This document shows positions 17,550-27,182 of a stretch of DNA of 38,455 nt, one piece after another. The stretch's first letter is position 1. The number at the start of each line of letters is the position of its first letter. Source of the stretch: Thermoleophilia bacterium (lineage in GTDB: Bacteria; Actinomycetota; Thermoleophilia; Gaiellales; SKUG01); contig JAOPYV010000157.1 in the NCBI GenBank assembly GCA_025964435.1, positions 1-38,455 on the forward strand, written 5' to 3'. Position numbers and translations under genes: made by a program. The notes beneath the pieces are model-generated. The model saw only the letters and a program-made list of their open reading frames with translations, was not told where the DNA came from and made no database searches.

Positions 17550-19407
17550 GCTCGTCTCCTCCAACGCCGTCCCCCTGCCGACGCAGGAGCAGAATCGCCG
17601 CCGGCTGCGCTACCTCGCGTCGTTCGTGCGACCGCATCGTCGCGAGTTCCTGCGCAGCGTCGCCGCGGCGATCGCCTCGACGCTGCTCGCGATGGCCATT
17701 CCGATCCTGTTCAAGCAGGCGATCGCCGAAGGCGGCATCGGCACGGAGGATGCAACGGGTGCCGTCGACCTCGGCGCCGTTCGCTTCTGGGTCGGGCTGG
17801 CGATCGTCGCGACGATCTTCGACTGGCTCTTCACCGGCCTCAACCAGCGCTGGTCGGTGTGGAGCGTCCGCGTCGTCAACGACCTGCGCACGGCGCTCTA
17901 CGCCCACATCCAGAAGCAGGGGCTCGACTTCTTCTCGCGCCAGCGCACCGGCACCGTCATCTCGCGGCTGACCAACGATGTCGAGGCGCTCGCGCAGCTC
18001 GTCAACGAGGGCGTGTTCATGCTCTTCGTCAACGTCCTGCAGCTGCTCGTGATCGAGGTCATCATGTTCACGGTGCTCGACTGGCGCATCGCACTCGCCG
18101 TCAATGTCATTTTCCCCGTGATGATCGCGGCGACGATCGCCTTCCGCTACTACTCGGCCCGTGCCTATCGCCGCACCCGCGAACGCATGGCGCATGTCAC
18201 CGCCTTCCTCGCCGAGTCGCTCGGCGGCATGCGGGTCGTGCAGGCGTTCGCCGCCGAGGAGCGCGTCGACGAGGAGTTCGAGCGCGCCAACACGCACTAC
18301 CGCAAGGCGAACATGGAGACGATCTGGCTGAGCGCGGCGTACTTCCCGGGCGTCGAGTTCCTCGCGGCGATCGGTACCGGCATCGTGCTCTGGTACGGCG
18401 GCTTCCTGGCCGAGGCCGACCCGAGCCAGACGGCCGCGATGGTCGGGGTGGTGTTCGCCTTCCTGCTCTACCTGGACAACTTCTTCGACCCGATCCAGCA
18501 GCTCTCGCAGTTCTACGGCTCCTTCCTCTCGGCGATGGCGGCGCTCGACAAGATCATGGGCGTGATGGAGACCGAGCCGACGATCGTCGACGGGCCGGAG
18601 GCACGGCAGCTGACCGACGTGCGCGGCGACGTGCACTTCGACCACGTCAGCTTCCGCTACGACGAGCACGGGCCCGAGGTGCTGCACGGCGTCGACGTGC
18701 ACGTGCGGGCAGGCGAGACGATCGCACTGGTCGGCCACACGGGTGCGGGCAAGAGCACGTTCGTGAAGCTGCTCTCGCGCTTCTACGACCCGACGCGCGG
18801 CAGCGTACGGCTCGATGACGTCGACCTGCGCGAGCTCGACCAGCGCTGGCTGCGCCGCAGCATGGGCATCGTCCCGCAGGAGGGCTTCCTCTTCTCCGGC
18901 ACCGTGCGCGACAACATCGCCTACGGCCAGCCCGATGCGACCGACGAGCAGATCGCGGCGGCGGCGCAGGCCGTCGGCGCCGAACACTTCATCGCCGAGC
19001 TCGAGCACGGCTACGACACGCAGGTCGGGGAGCGCGGCTCCCGGCTCAGCGCCGGACAGCGCCAACTCGTGGCGTTCGCCCGTGCGCTGCTCGTGGACCC
19101 GCCGATCCTCGTCCTGGACGAGGCAACGTCGAGCGTCGACGTGGAGACCGAGCTGCGCCTCTCCGACGGTCTGCGCGTGCTCGTGGCCGGGCGCACCTCG
19201 TTCATCGTGGCGCACCGCCTGACGACGATTCGCGGCGCCGATCGCATCCTCGTGATCGACGACGGCCGGCTCGCCGAGCAGGGCTCGCATGACGAATTGC
19301 TGGCCGCGGGCGGCTTCTACGCCGCCCTCTACGGCACGTGGACCGGCGAGTCCGCCGGCCAGGACGACACGATCGAAGCACGGCTCGACGCCGGTCCGTC
19401 GACCTGA
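17539..19407 (+). CDS. ABC transporter permease/ATP-binding protein (exporter half-transporter 2)
   Basis: Overlaps the preceding ABC gene by 11 bp; VGHTGAGKSTFVKLLSRFYDPTRGSV, LSAGQRQLVAFARALLVDPPILVLDEATSSVD. Confidence 0.93.
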   Translation: MSGELVSSNAVPLPTQEQNRRRLRYLASFVRPHRREFLRSVAAAIASTLLAMAIPILFKQAIAEGGIGTEDATGAVDLGAVRFWVGLAIVATIFDWLFTGLNQRWSVWSVRVVNDLRTALYAHIQKQGLDFFSRQRTGTVISRLTNDVEALAQLVNEGVFMLFVNVLQLLVIEVIMFTVLDWRIALAVNVIFPVMIAATIAFRYYSARAYRRTRERMAHVTAFLAESLGGMRVVQAFAAEERVDEEFERANTHYRKANMETIWLSAAYFPGVEFLAAIGTGIVLWYGGFLAEADPSQTAAMVGVVFAFLLYLDNFFDPIQQLSQFYGSFLSAMAALDKIMGVMETEPTIVDGPEARQLTDVRGDVHFDHVSFRYDEHGPEVLHGVDVHVRAGETIALVGHTGAGKSTFVKLLSRFYDPTRGSVRLDDVDLRELDQRWLRRSMGIVPQEGFLFSGTVRDNIAYGQPDATDEQIAAAAQAVGAEHFIAELEHGYDTQVGERGSRLSAGQRQLVAFARALLVDPPILVLDEATSSVDVETELRLSDGLRVLVAGRTSFIVAHRLTTIRGADRILVIDDGRLAEQGSHDELLAAGGFYAALYGTWTGESAGQDDTIEARLDAGPST

Positions 19408-19531
19408 GCCACCGGAAACGGCCGCACTGCGGCCCTCCCCTGCCCCCAGCTCGGCCCCTCCCCATACCCCGTTCGTCGGAACAGCGTCGGAACACTCAGC
19501 GATATTCGGGTGGATCAGCGACGAATTTGCG

Positions 19532-19560
19532 TTGACTGATCCCAGTAACCGTCGTACCTT
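19532..19560 (+). promoter_or_regulatory. candidate sigma70-type promoter TTGACT-N17-TACCTT
   Basis: -35 TTGACT (19532-19537) and -10 TACCTT (19555-19560), 17-bp spacing, upstream of the gene starting at 19674. Confidence 0.5.
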
Positions 19561-19673
19561 GGTCCTGTATTACAGGCGCAGGGACGCGCCGGATGCAGGG
19601 GACAGGGTCGCCGCGCAGCCTGAGGGGGCAGCGCCGAGCGACCAAGGGGCGACACCTCAGGGGGAGGTGGGAC

Positions 19674-20663
19674 ATGGCAGAGGGAATGGGCATCGGCGGC
19701 GCGCAGGGCGTGCAGGCCTCCAGCGCGCTTGCAGGCGCGAACACCATCGCATCGGCGGCTGCCGACGTCGCGTCCTCGAACGCCGCCACGAAGACTCCCG
19801 AGCAGCAGCAGGCGATCGCCAACGCGACCAGCTACACCGCGCAGCCCGCCACCGGCCCGCAGGTTCCCGGCATGTCGCGCGTCGTGCAGCGACTGCTCGA
19901 GCAGAACGCCACGGTGTACGCACCCGGCCTCGCCAAGATTCCGCTGCCGCCGCGCCCCGAAGAGGTCGTGCGCCAGGCGCCGAAGAAGCCGGCCGGCGCG
20001 ATGGTCGCGCCGCGAACGCTCGACGCCGGGCTGTCACCGCTCGCTCCGGGCTCGCTTGCCGATGCCCGCGCCAGCGTCGACGGCCTCGGCACGCCGCCCG
20101 ATGATTCCGGCGAAGGCAACGTCGTCGCCAACGCCGCCGACGGCGCGTACAAGATGCCTTCGCGCCACGGGCTCGTCATGTACACGACCACCGGCACCGG
20201 TGAGCGCGCGTACCTGACGCAGGATCGCTGGCTGCACATCCGCGAGAACCACATGGATCCCGAGCCGGCCCAGCGCGGCAAGCGCACCACGACCTACTGG
20301 CCGACGCGCCACGCGGTCGAGGGCCCGTCGATGAACGACGGCCAGGTGCTCGGCGTCATCACGGCGACGACGCAGCGCGGCACGCTCAAGAACGAGGTGC
20401 GCGACACGCGCATGGCCGAGTACCCATTGCCGGCCGAGCAGGCCGCGGAGTACGGCGTCAGCGAGGCCAAGGTCTCGATGGCACCCGACGGCATGATCCT
20501 CAGCGCGTATCCGGGCGCCGGCACCAACGTGCTGGCCGTCTACGAGATCTCTGGTGAGGACCAGGCCGCACTCGCCGCCGCACAGGCGACGACCTTCGAG
20601 CAGCAGGCCTCGGACGAGCGCATGTTCCAGACGAACGTGGCCGCCACCACCTTCGGCGCGTAG
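19674..20663 (+). CDS. hypothetical protein with putative C-terminal BECR-type nuclease/toxin-like domain
   Basis: ATG at 19674 with GGGGGAGGTGG upstream. MAEGMGIGGAQGVQASSALAGANTIASAAADVASSNAATKTPEQQQ...; C-terminal GERAYLTQDRWLHIRENHMDPEPAQRGKRTTTYWPTRHAVEGPS... carries an HI..NH-type motif. Gene call is strong, function is tentative. Confidence 0.65.
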   Translation: MAEGMGIGGAQGVQASSALAGANTIASAAADVASSNAATKTPEQQQAIANATSYTAQPATGPQVPGMSRVVQRLLEQNATVYAPGLAKIPLPPRPEEVVRQAPKKPAGAMVAPRTLDAGLSPLAPGSLADARASVDGLGTPPDDSGEGNVVANAADGAYKMPSRHGLVMYTTTGTGERAYLTQDRWLHIRENHMDPEPAQRGKRTTTYWPTRHAVEGPSMNDGQVLGVITATTQRGTLKNEVRDTRMAEYPLPAEQAAEYGVSEAKVSMAPDGMILSAYPGAGTNVLAVYEISGEDQAALAAAQATTFEQQASDERMFQTNVAATTFGA

Positions 20664-20732
20664 CGATTGCCGCGCCGAGGCGCCGTCGGTCTTGCGCGAC
20701 CCGACGCCAGCCGGTACAGTTGGCACCGGCGA

Positions 20733-20803
20733 TCCCGGATCGTCTAACGGTAGGACATCCGCCTCTGGAGCGGGGAGTTGGGGTTCGAATCCCTGTCCGG
20801 GAA
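20733..20803 (+). tRNA. tRNA-Gln, anticodon CTG
   Basis: Acceptor TCCCGGA/TCCGGGA, D-arm GTCT-AACGGTA-GGAC, anticodon arm TCCGC-CTCTGGA-GCGGG, T-arm TGGGG-TTCGAAT-CCCTG; CCA not encoded. Confidence 0.93.
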
Positions 20804-20811
20804 CCTAGTAC

Positions 20812-20838
20812 GAAGCCCTCACCACTGGTGGGGGCTTC
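20812..20838 (+). terminator. hairpin GAAGCCCTCACC-ACT-GGTGGGGGCTTC after tRNA-Gln
   Basis: 12-bp stem with one G-T wobble, immediately downstream of the tRNA. Confidence 0.7.
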
Positions 20839-20855
20839 GTCGTTCCGACATCGAA

Positions 20856-21623
20856 TCAGAACAGCGAGTCGACGACGGGCGGCGCGGCGGGCGCGACCAG
20901 CTCGCGGCCGTTGCGATTGACGTCGTTGACGAACGGCTCGACCGCCCACGTCTCCATCAGCTCGCTCGGGAACGAGGCGAGCAACGGCAGGAGCTGCTCG
21001 GTCTCCTCCTCCGGCGTCTGGAGCCATGACGTGGCGTCGTCGCCGGCGAGGATGACGGGCATCCGGTCGTGCAGCGGCGCACACAGCTCGTTGGGGTCGG
21101 TCGTCAGCACGGCGTAGCTGACGTGCGGCACGCCATCGCGATCGATCCAGGTCGTGGAGATGCCCGCGACGAGGAACGGCTCGGCAGGCTCGCCCGGTTC
21201 GGCGGCGCGCCCGAGGCGCGTGCCCGTCTCCGGCTCGATCGCCTCGCCGCGCACGCGGATCACGTACGGCACCTTCGGCGCCTTCGAAGCCTTCGAGCCC
21301 TGCCACTCGTAGAAGCCGGTGGTCGGGACGAGCACGCGACCCGTGCGCATCGCGTCACGGAAGGCCGGCTTCTCGAGCGCCGTCTCGGCGCGGGCGTTGA
21401 TCAGCGGACGTATGCCACCCGACGCACGTGACCATCCGGGCACGAGCCCCCACGTCGCAGGCTCGAGGATGCGCGCCCCGTCCTCGGCCAGCGCGAGGAT
21501 CGGCAGCACCTGGGTCGGCGCGGCATTCCACGTCGGCTCCTGCGCATCGAACGCGCCGAGCCGCGCGTCGAGCAGCGAGGCGAGGGTGCGCCCGGGAAGC
21601 GCGAGCTGGTAGCGACCACACAT
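20856..21623 (-). CDS. SRAP domain protein (YedK/HMCES family abasic-site processing)
   Basis: MCGRYQLALPGRTLASLL (catalytic Cys2), WNAAPTQVLPIL, ATWGLVPGWS, INARAETALEKPAFRDAMRTGRVLVPTTGFYEWQ, HDRMPVIL: full SRAP motif set. Confidence 0.95.
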   Translation of the reverse strand: MCGRYQLALPGRTLASLLDARLGAFDAQEPTWNAAPTQVLPILALAEDGARILEPATWGLVPGWSRASGGIRPLINARAETALEKPAFRDAMRTGRVLVPTTGFYEWQGSKASKAPKVPYVIRVRGEAIEPETGTRLGRAAEPGEPAEPFLVAGISTTWIDRDGVPHVSYAVLTTDPNELCAPLHDRMPVILAGDDATSWLQTPEEETEQLLPLLASFPSELMETWAVEPFVNDVNRNGRELVAPAAPPVVDSLF

Positions 21624-21641
21624 GCTGCATAGACTAGCGCG

Positions 21642-22043
21642 ATGACCTCCTCCTCCTTCGGCATCCAGCAGCAGCAGAACCTGTCTTCCTTCTACGTCCA
21701 GCAGATGGGCGCCGAGCAGGGCCCGTACGACTTCATGTCGCTGCAGCAGATGGTGCGCAGCGAGATGGTGAAGGGCGAGACGGTCGTCCGGCGCGCCGAG
21801 GGCGGCAATCCGTTCCTCGCCAAGGAGATCCCCGGCCTGTTCTCGCCGAAGTCCTGGCTGGTCGCCGTGCTGATCTCGTTCTTCGTCGGCGGCCTCGGCA
21901 TCGACCGCTTCTACATGGGCCACATCGGGCTCGGCATCCTCAAGCTCGTCACGCTCGGCGGCTTCGGGGTCTGGGCGATCATCGACTTCATCCTCTTCCT
22001 CCTGCGCAAGGTGAAGGACAGCAACGGCCTACCGCTCGCGTAG
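21642..22043 (+). CDS. GYF_2-like plus TM2 domain membrane protein
   Basis: FYVQQMGAEQGPYDFMSLQQMV (GYF-type) then KSWLVAVLISFFVGGLGIDRFYMGHIGLGILKLVTLGGFGVWAIIDFILFL (TM2). Confidence 0.85.
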   Translation: MTSSSFGIQQQQNLSSFYVQQMGAEQGPYDFMSLQQMVRSEMVKGETVVRRAEGGNPFLAKEIPGLFSPKSWLVAVLISFFVGGLGIDRFYMGHIGLGILKLVTLGGFGVWAIIDFILFLLRKVKDSNGLPLA

Positions 22044-22060
22044 CGGAGCGGTTGCAGCTG

Positions 22061-22689
22061 CTAGTCGGTGACGTGCATGTCGGCCTGCGCCTCGGCGCGC
22101 CATGGCACCAGCCATGCCGCCAGCAGGAACGCGATGCCCGCGCCCTCGGCCCAGCCCGCCAGCACGTCGCTGGGCCAGTGCGCACCGAGCACCGGGCGTG
22201 AGAGCCCGACGATGAGCGTGAAGGCGACGGCGATCGTGCCGACGACGATGCGCTCGCGCCGCGTGCGGGTGCCGAGCAACAGCGCGAAGGCGAAGGCCGC
22301 GCTCGAGGACGCGTGACCGCTCGGCATGGAGAAGCTGGTCAGCGCGAACTCCGGATCGAGGTTCGGGCGCGCACGGTCGAACACGTTCTTGGTGAGCGGG
22401 TTGAGGATCGCCACAGCGGCGGTCGCGCAGCCGAGCAGTGCAGCAGCGCCGATGCGCCGAAGCGCGAGGAGCACCAGCACGAGCCCGGCGATGAGCGGTG
22501 CCACGACGCCGAAGTTACCGATACGGGTCGCCCAGACGAAGAGCTCGCCGAGCGGCCCGTCGCGCCACTCGTGCATGTCAGCCACGAGCGCATCGTCGAT
22601 CGGCGGATGGCCGAACATCGCCACGAGCGTGGCGATCAGCAACGCACAGGCGACCAGGACGCACCCGGTCGCCGCAAGCACTCGTCGAT

Positions 22690-22693
<4 letters not shown>
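22061..22693 (-). CDS. PAP2-family phosphatase
   Basis: GTG start at 22693 overlapping the upstream stop (GTGA); KNVFDRARPNLD, FSMPSGHASSSAAFAFAL, SRPVLGAHWPSDVLAGW = PAP2 motifs. Confidence 0.88.
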
Positions 22694-23502
<809 letters not shown>

Positions 23503-23636
23503 GTGCGGAAGTCTGCCATCTGGGGTCCCTGTCGTGGTGCACTTTCCATGAAGCGTCGGTGAAGATGGCCCCCTCGCGAGCGTGCGAGCGCGCGCCAGCA
23601 ATGCGGGCGCTGCGCGCCAGTGCGCGCCGCCGCGGC

Positions 23637-24725
23637 TCAGCGGGGGCGGGTGGCCCAGCGCACGAGCAGGTCGATGGCCGCTTCGGCGTCCTCGAGGGCG
23701 AAGAGCTCGCCCGGCGAGTGCAGGTAGCGGGTCGGCACGCTGACGACGCCGACCGGGACGCCGCGACCGGCGCGGATCACCGTGTCGGCGTCGGTGCCCG
23801 TGTAGCGGCCGGAAGCGGTGACCTGGATATCGATCTTCGCCTCCTCCGCGATCTGCACGAGCTCACGCGCGATGCGTGCGCGGGTGGCGGCGCCGAAGGT
23901 GACGGTCGGGCCCTTGCCGACCTCGGAGTCGTCGCTGTGGTCGCCGGGGACGTCGCTCGTCCAGGTGACGTCGATCGCGATCGCCTCGTCGGGGTCGGCG
24001 CCGTACGTGCCGGGCATCGCGCCGACGCAGCCAATCTCCTCGCGCGTCGAGCACATCGCGACGACTTCCACGTCGGAGCCCTTCGCGAGGCGCGCGGCTT
24101 CCAGCGCGATGAAGGTGCCGATGCGGTTGTCGACCGAGCGGCTCATGATGCGCCGGTTGGCGTAGACGTGCGGCTTCGTGTCGAGCACGATCGGGTCGCC
24201 GACGCGCACGAGTGCCTTCGCCTCGTCGCCGTTCGCCACGCCGATGTCGATCCAGATGTCCTTGAGCGTCGGTGCCTTGGCGCGGTCCTTCATCTGGTGC
24301 GGCGCCAGCTTGCCGACGGTGCCGACGAGCTCGCCGTCGCGCGTGACGATGCGCACGCGCTGGCCGACGGGAACCGCGAGGTCCCAGCCGCCGACCTGCT
24401 CGAAGCGGATCAGTCCCTTGTCGTCGATGCGCGTGACGATGAAGCCGATCTCGTCGATGTGCCCGGTGAACATGACGCGCGGGCCGGCACCCTTGTTGAC
24501 CGTGACGTGCACGTTGCCGATCGAATCGGTGCGCACCTCGTCGGCCCAGGGGGTCGCGTAGTCGGTGATGAGCTGGGCGGCGGGCTCCTCGAATCCGGAC
24601 GGTGCCGGCTCGTCGAGGAAGCGCAGCAGGAAGTCGAACGGCTCGCCCTCCACGCGAACGTCACCGTCGTAGTACGGGACCTTCCGTGCGTCGGGGCTGT
24701 CGGACTTCGTTGCGTCTTCGCTCAT
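23637..24725 (-). CDS. M42 family metallopeptidase (aminopeptidase), copy A
   Basis: 362 aa; FLDEPAPSGFEEPAAQLI, VMFTGHIDEIGFIVTRID..G, RSVDNRIGTFIALEAARL, CSTREEIGCVGA, SVPTRYLHSPGELFALEDAEAAIDLL. Confidence 0.9.
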   Translation of the reverse strand: MSEDATKSDSPDARKVPYYDGDVRVEGEPFDFLLRFLDEPAPSGFEEPAAQLITDYATPWADEVRTDSIGNVHVTVNKGAGPRVMFTGHIDEIGFIVTRIDDKGLIRFEQVGGWDLAVPVGQRVRIVTRDGELVGTVGKLAPHQMKDRAKAPTLKDIWIDIGVANGDEAKALVRVGDPIVLDTKPHVYANRRIMSRSVDNRIGTFIALEAARLAKGSDVEVVAMCSTREEIGCVGAMPGTYGADPDEAIAIDVTWTSDVPGDHSDDSEVGKGPTVTFGAATRARIARELVQIAEEAKIDIQVTASGRYTGTDADTVIRAGRGVPVGVVSVPTRYLHSPGELFALEDAEAAIDLLVRWATRPR

Positions 24726-25828
24726 GCAGTGCTCTTTCCGGTGGTCGATGCCACCTGCTCGATCCAGGCGACGATGACGTCGATGGAACTTCGAATGTCA
24801 CGGAGGTCGACCTGCTCGACCGCGGTGTGCAGGTAGCGCGCGGGAACGCTGACGAGGCAGGTCGCCATGCCGGTGCCGGCCTTGATCGTCTGGTCCGCGT
24901 CAGTCGCGGTGCGCAGCCCCTTGGCACGCAGCTGGTGTGGCAGCTCGGCAGCTTCGGCGGCGGCGATCAGCTCATCGACGACGCGACCGGTGAGGGTCGC
25001 TCCACGCGAGAGGATCGGGCCCTTGCCAAGCGCTAGGTCGCCGAGGTCGGAGGCGCCGGGCGTATCACCGGGCGTCGTCACGTCGACGACGCAGGTTCGC
25101 TCGGGCTGGACGCCGTAGACCGCGACGGTCGCGCCGCCCATGCCGATCTCCTCACCGACCGAGCCGATCGCGACGACTTCCGCCGCCAGGCCCTTCTCGG
25201 CTGCGATGCGTGCGACTTCCAAGGCGATGAATGCACCGACGCGATTGTCGATGGAGCGAGACATGAGGCGTGTGGAATCGGCGCCGCCGACGCGCTGCGG
25301 GCTGGCGTCGATCACCGCGGCGTCGCCGACCTGCACCATCGTGCGGGCCTCCTCCGCGCTGGAAGCACCGATGTCGAGCCAGAGGTCGTCGACCTTCGGC
25401 GCCTGCGAACGCTGCGACGCGTCGAGCGCGTGCACGGCGGTGCGGCTGATCGAGCCATGGACGATGCCGCCGGCCGGCGTGCCGAGCACACGGATGCGCT
25501 GGCCGGGCAGGACGACGGGATCCCAGCCGCCGATCGAGGTGACACGGCAGAACCCCTTCGGGTCGATGCGCGTGATGACGAGTCCGATCTCGTCGAGGTG
25601 TCCGACGATCGCGAAGATCGGGCCGGCGCCGCGCCCGGAGGTCGCGAAGCTGGTGCCGATGCGATCGGTCGTCACGTCGAGGTTGAGCTCCGCAGCGCGC
25701 TCGCGCCAGAGCAGCGCGGCGGGTTCCTCGTAGCTGGAGGGCGCTGGCTCGTCGAGCAGGGCGAGCAGGAAGCGCTCGGCAGCTGGGTCGAGCGGCGGCG
25801 TGGTGGGGATTTCGGGGTCGGGAGTCAC
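24722..25828 (-). CDS. M42 family metallopeptidase (aminopeptidase), copy B
   Basis: Paralogue of copy A with ATGA overlap: LLDEPAPSSYEEPAALLW, VGHLDEIGLVITRIDPKGF, RSIDNRVGAFIALEVARI, GSVGEEIGMGGA, SVPARYLHTAVEQVDLRDI. Confidence 0.9.
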   Translation of the reverse strand: MTPDPEIPTTPPLDPAAERFLLALLDEPAPSSYEEPAALLWRERAAELNLDVTTDRIGTSFATSGRGAGPIFAIVGHLDEIGLVITRIDPKGFCRVTSIGGWDPVVLPGQRIRVLGTPAGGIVHGSISRTAVHALDASQRSQAPKVDDLWLDIGASSAEEARTMVQVGDAAVIDASPQRVGGADSTRLMSRSIDNRVGAFIALEVARIAAEKGLAAEVVAIGSVGEEIGMGGATVAVYGVQPERTCVVDVTTPGDTPGASDLGDLALGKGPILSRGATLTGRVVDELIAAAEAAELPHQLRAKGLRTATDADQTIKAGTGMATCLVSVPARYLHTAVEQVDLRDIRSSIDVIVAWIEQVASTTGKSTA

Positions 25829-25876
25829 CCCGGCTACCTCCCCTCGCAGCGCTCGTCCCTAACCACGCGACAAAGG

Positions 25877-25891
25877 TAGGTAATTCACCTA
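25877..25891. promoter_or_regulatory. inverted repeat TAGGT-AATTC-ACCTA, candidate operator in divergent intergenic region
   Basis: Perfect 5-bp arms between divergent genes starting at 25828 (-) and 25927 (+). Confidence 0.35.
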
Positions 25892-25926
25892 GCCCGGGTG
25901 GCGAGGTCCCATCGTACCTTCATCAC

Positions 25927-26322
25927 ATGGAACACGATCTCGCCACCACCGCCGACCTGACCACCGACGCAGCCATCCTGCGCCCGACCGAGCCCATCAC
26001 CGGCTGGCACGCCCTGCAGGGACTGCCGATCGGCGTACTGCGCGGCATGATGCCAGGCACCGACCTGCAGATTGCCGTCGACACGGTCATCGAAGCGGCT
26101 GCCGACCTCGCCGTCGCCGACCGCGTCGCCTACATCATGTCGAGCCGCACGGGCCGCCAACACGTCGTGCTTGCCAGCACGAACGGCTACCTCGTCGCAA
26201 CGCTCAGCACCGACCTCGACTGGGCCGGCGCCATGCGCCTCGAGCCGGGCTCCTACGCACCGCGCATCGTCAGCGTCGCCTCCGCCGAAGGCGTGCTGCC
26301 GCTGCTCACCCAGGTCGCCTGA
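25927..26322 (+). CDS. hypothetical protein, 131 aa
   Basis: MEHDLATTADLTTDAAILRPTEPITGWHALQGLPIGVLRGMMPGTDLQIAVDTVIEAAADLAVADRVAYIMSSRTGRQHVVLASTNGYLVATLSTDLDWAGAMRLEPGSY...; no recognised family. Confidence 0.65.
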   Translation: MEHDLATTADLTTDAAILRPTEPITGWHALQGLPIGVLRGMMPGTDLQIAVDTVIEAAADLAVADRVAYIMSSRTGRQHVVLASTNGYLVATLSTDLDWAGAMRLEPGSYAPRIVSVASAEGVLPLLTQVA

Positions 26323-26399
26323 CGCGCTCCCCGCGTGACGAGATCGAATGAGTTCACCTTCGGGCCGGCGGGATCTCCTCGCCGGCCCGAGCTACGCGG

Positions 26400-27182
26400 T
26401 CAGCGGCCGAGGAAGCCGGCCTGACCGACCCGGTCCACGAACTCCGGGTTATCGACGTACGCATTGCGATTGCCCTGGTAGGCCTGGACCGCGTCGTTGC
26501 GGGCGCGCTCGTCGGCTGTCACGGGGTCCTCCTCGTGCCAGCGCAGCAGGTCGGGAAGGGCGACGTTGAAGCCGCGCGCATCGCGCTGCTCCGGATAGCG
26601 CGTCGCGAAGTAGAACAGCCCGCGGGCGATGTCACCCTTGACCGCGTCAGCGGGCTCGAAGACCAGCTCACCGGTCGCCGACGTGCCCTGCACCGAGCGG
26701 CCGTCCGCATCGCCGCGTGACGTCCACTTGACGGTCTGCACCTCACCGAACGGCAGGCTCGAGCGCGCACCGTTCGCTTCCTTGTCCGCCACCTGCAGGT
26801 GATGCAGGTCAGCCTCGGCGATGCCCTTGGCACCTTCCGAGCGCGGCCAAGTGTGCTCGACGCTCAGGCGCTGCGCCCACGCATCCTTCGTCGTCGTGAC
26901 CGGTGCGCTCATCTGCCCGGTGTAGAGGTCGAGCACGCGATCATCCCCGTCGAGGTCGGCAACGCGCGTGTAGAGCTCCTCGCTCGCCCCCTCGTAGCTG
27001 CGCTGGACATGCCCCGTCGCGGCGAGCTTGCCGAGCCCCTCGAGCAGGGCGACGCCCTCGAGCGCCTGGACCGCGCCGTAGTCGACGGGCTTGGGCTGCG
27101 CCGGGGCCGGCGTGGCACTGGAGACAGCGGGCCGGGCGGTCGTGACGGCTGACGGTATGACGGGTGCGATGCGGATGGTCAT
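26400..27182 (-). CDS. endonuclease I family nuclease, paralogue 2 (no signal peptide)
   Basis: MTIRIAPVIPSAVTTARPAVSSATPAPAQPKPVDYGAVQALEG...; ADLDGDDRVLDLYTG, LSVEHTWPRSEGAKGIAEADLHHLQVADKEANGARSSLPFGEV, NDAVQAYQGNRNAYVDNPEF; ATGA overlap with the next gene. Confidence 0.9.
   Translation of the reverse strand: MTIRIAPVIPSAVTTARPAVSSATPAPAQPKPVDYGAVQALEGVALLEGLGKLAATGHVQRSYEGASEELYTRVADLDGDDRVLDLYTGQMSAPVTTTKDAWAQRLSVEHTWPRSEGAKGIAEADLHHLQVADKEANGARSSLPFGEVQTVKWTSRGDADGRSVQGTSATGELVFEPADAVKGDIARGLFYFATRYPEQRDARGFNVALPDLLRWHEEDPVTADERARNDAVQAYQGNRNAYVDNPEFVDRVGQAGFLGR

Noticed and set aside
17395-19290. 631-aa minus-strand ORF
   Set aside because: Antisense to the second ABC exporter gene.
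15729-19407. Two ABC exporters considered as the dedicated secretion system for the leader-type proteins
   Set aside because: Standard heterodimeric exporter architecture; no peptidase C39 domain or HlyD/TolC-like partner nearby, and the leader proteins lack RTX or double-glycine signals.
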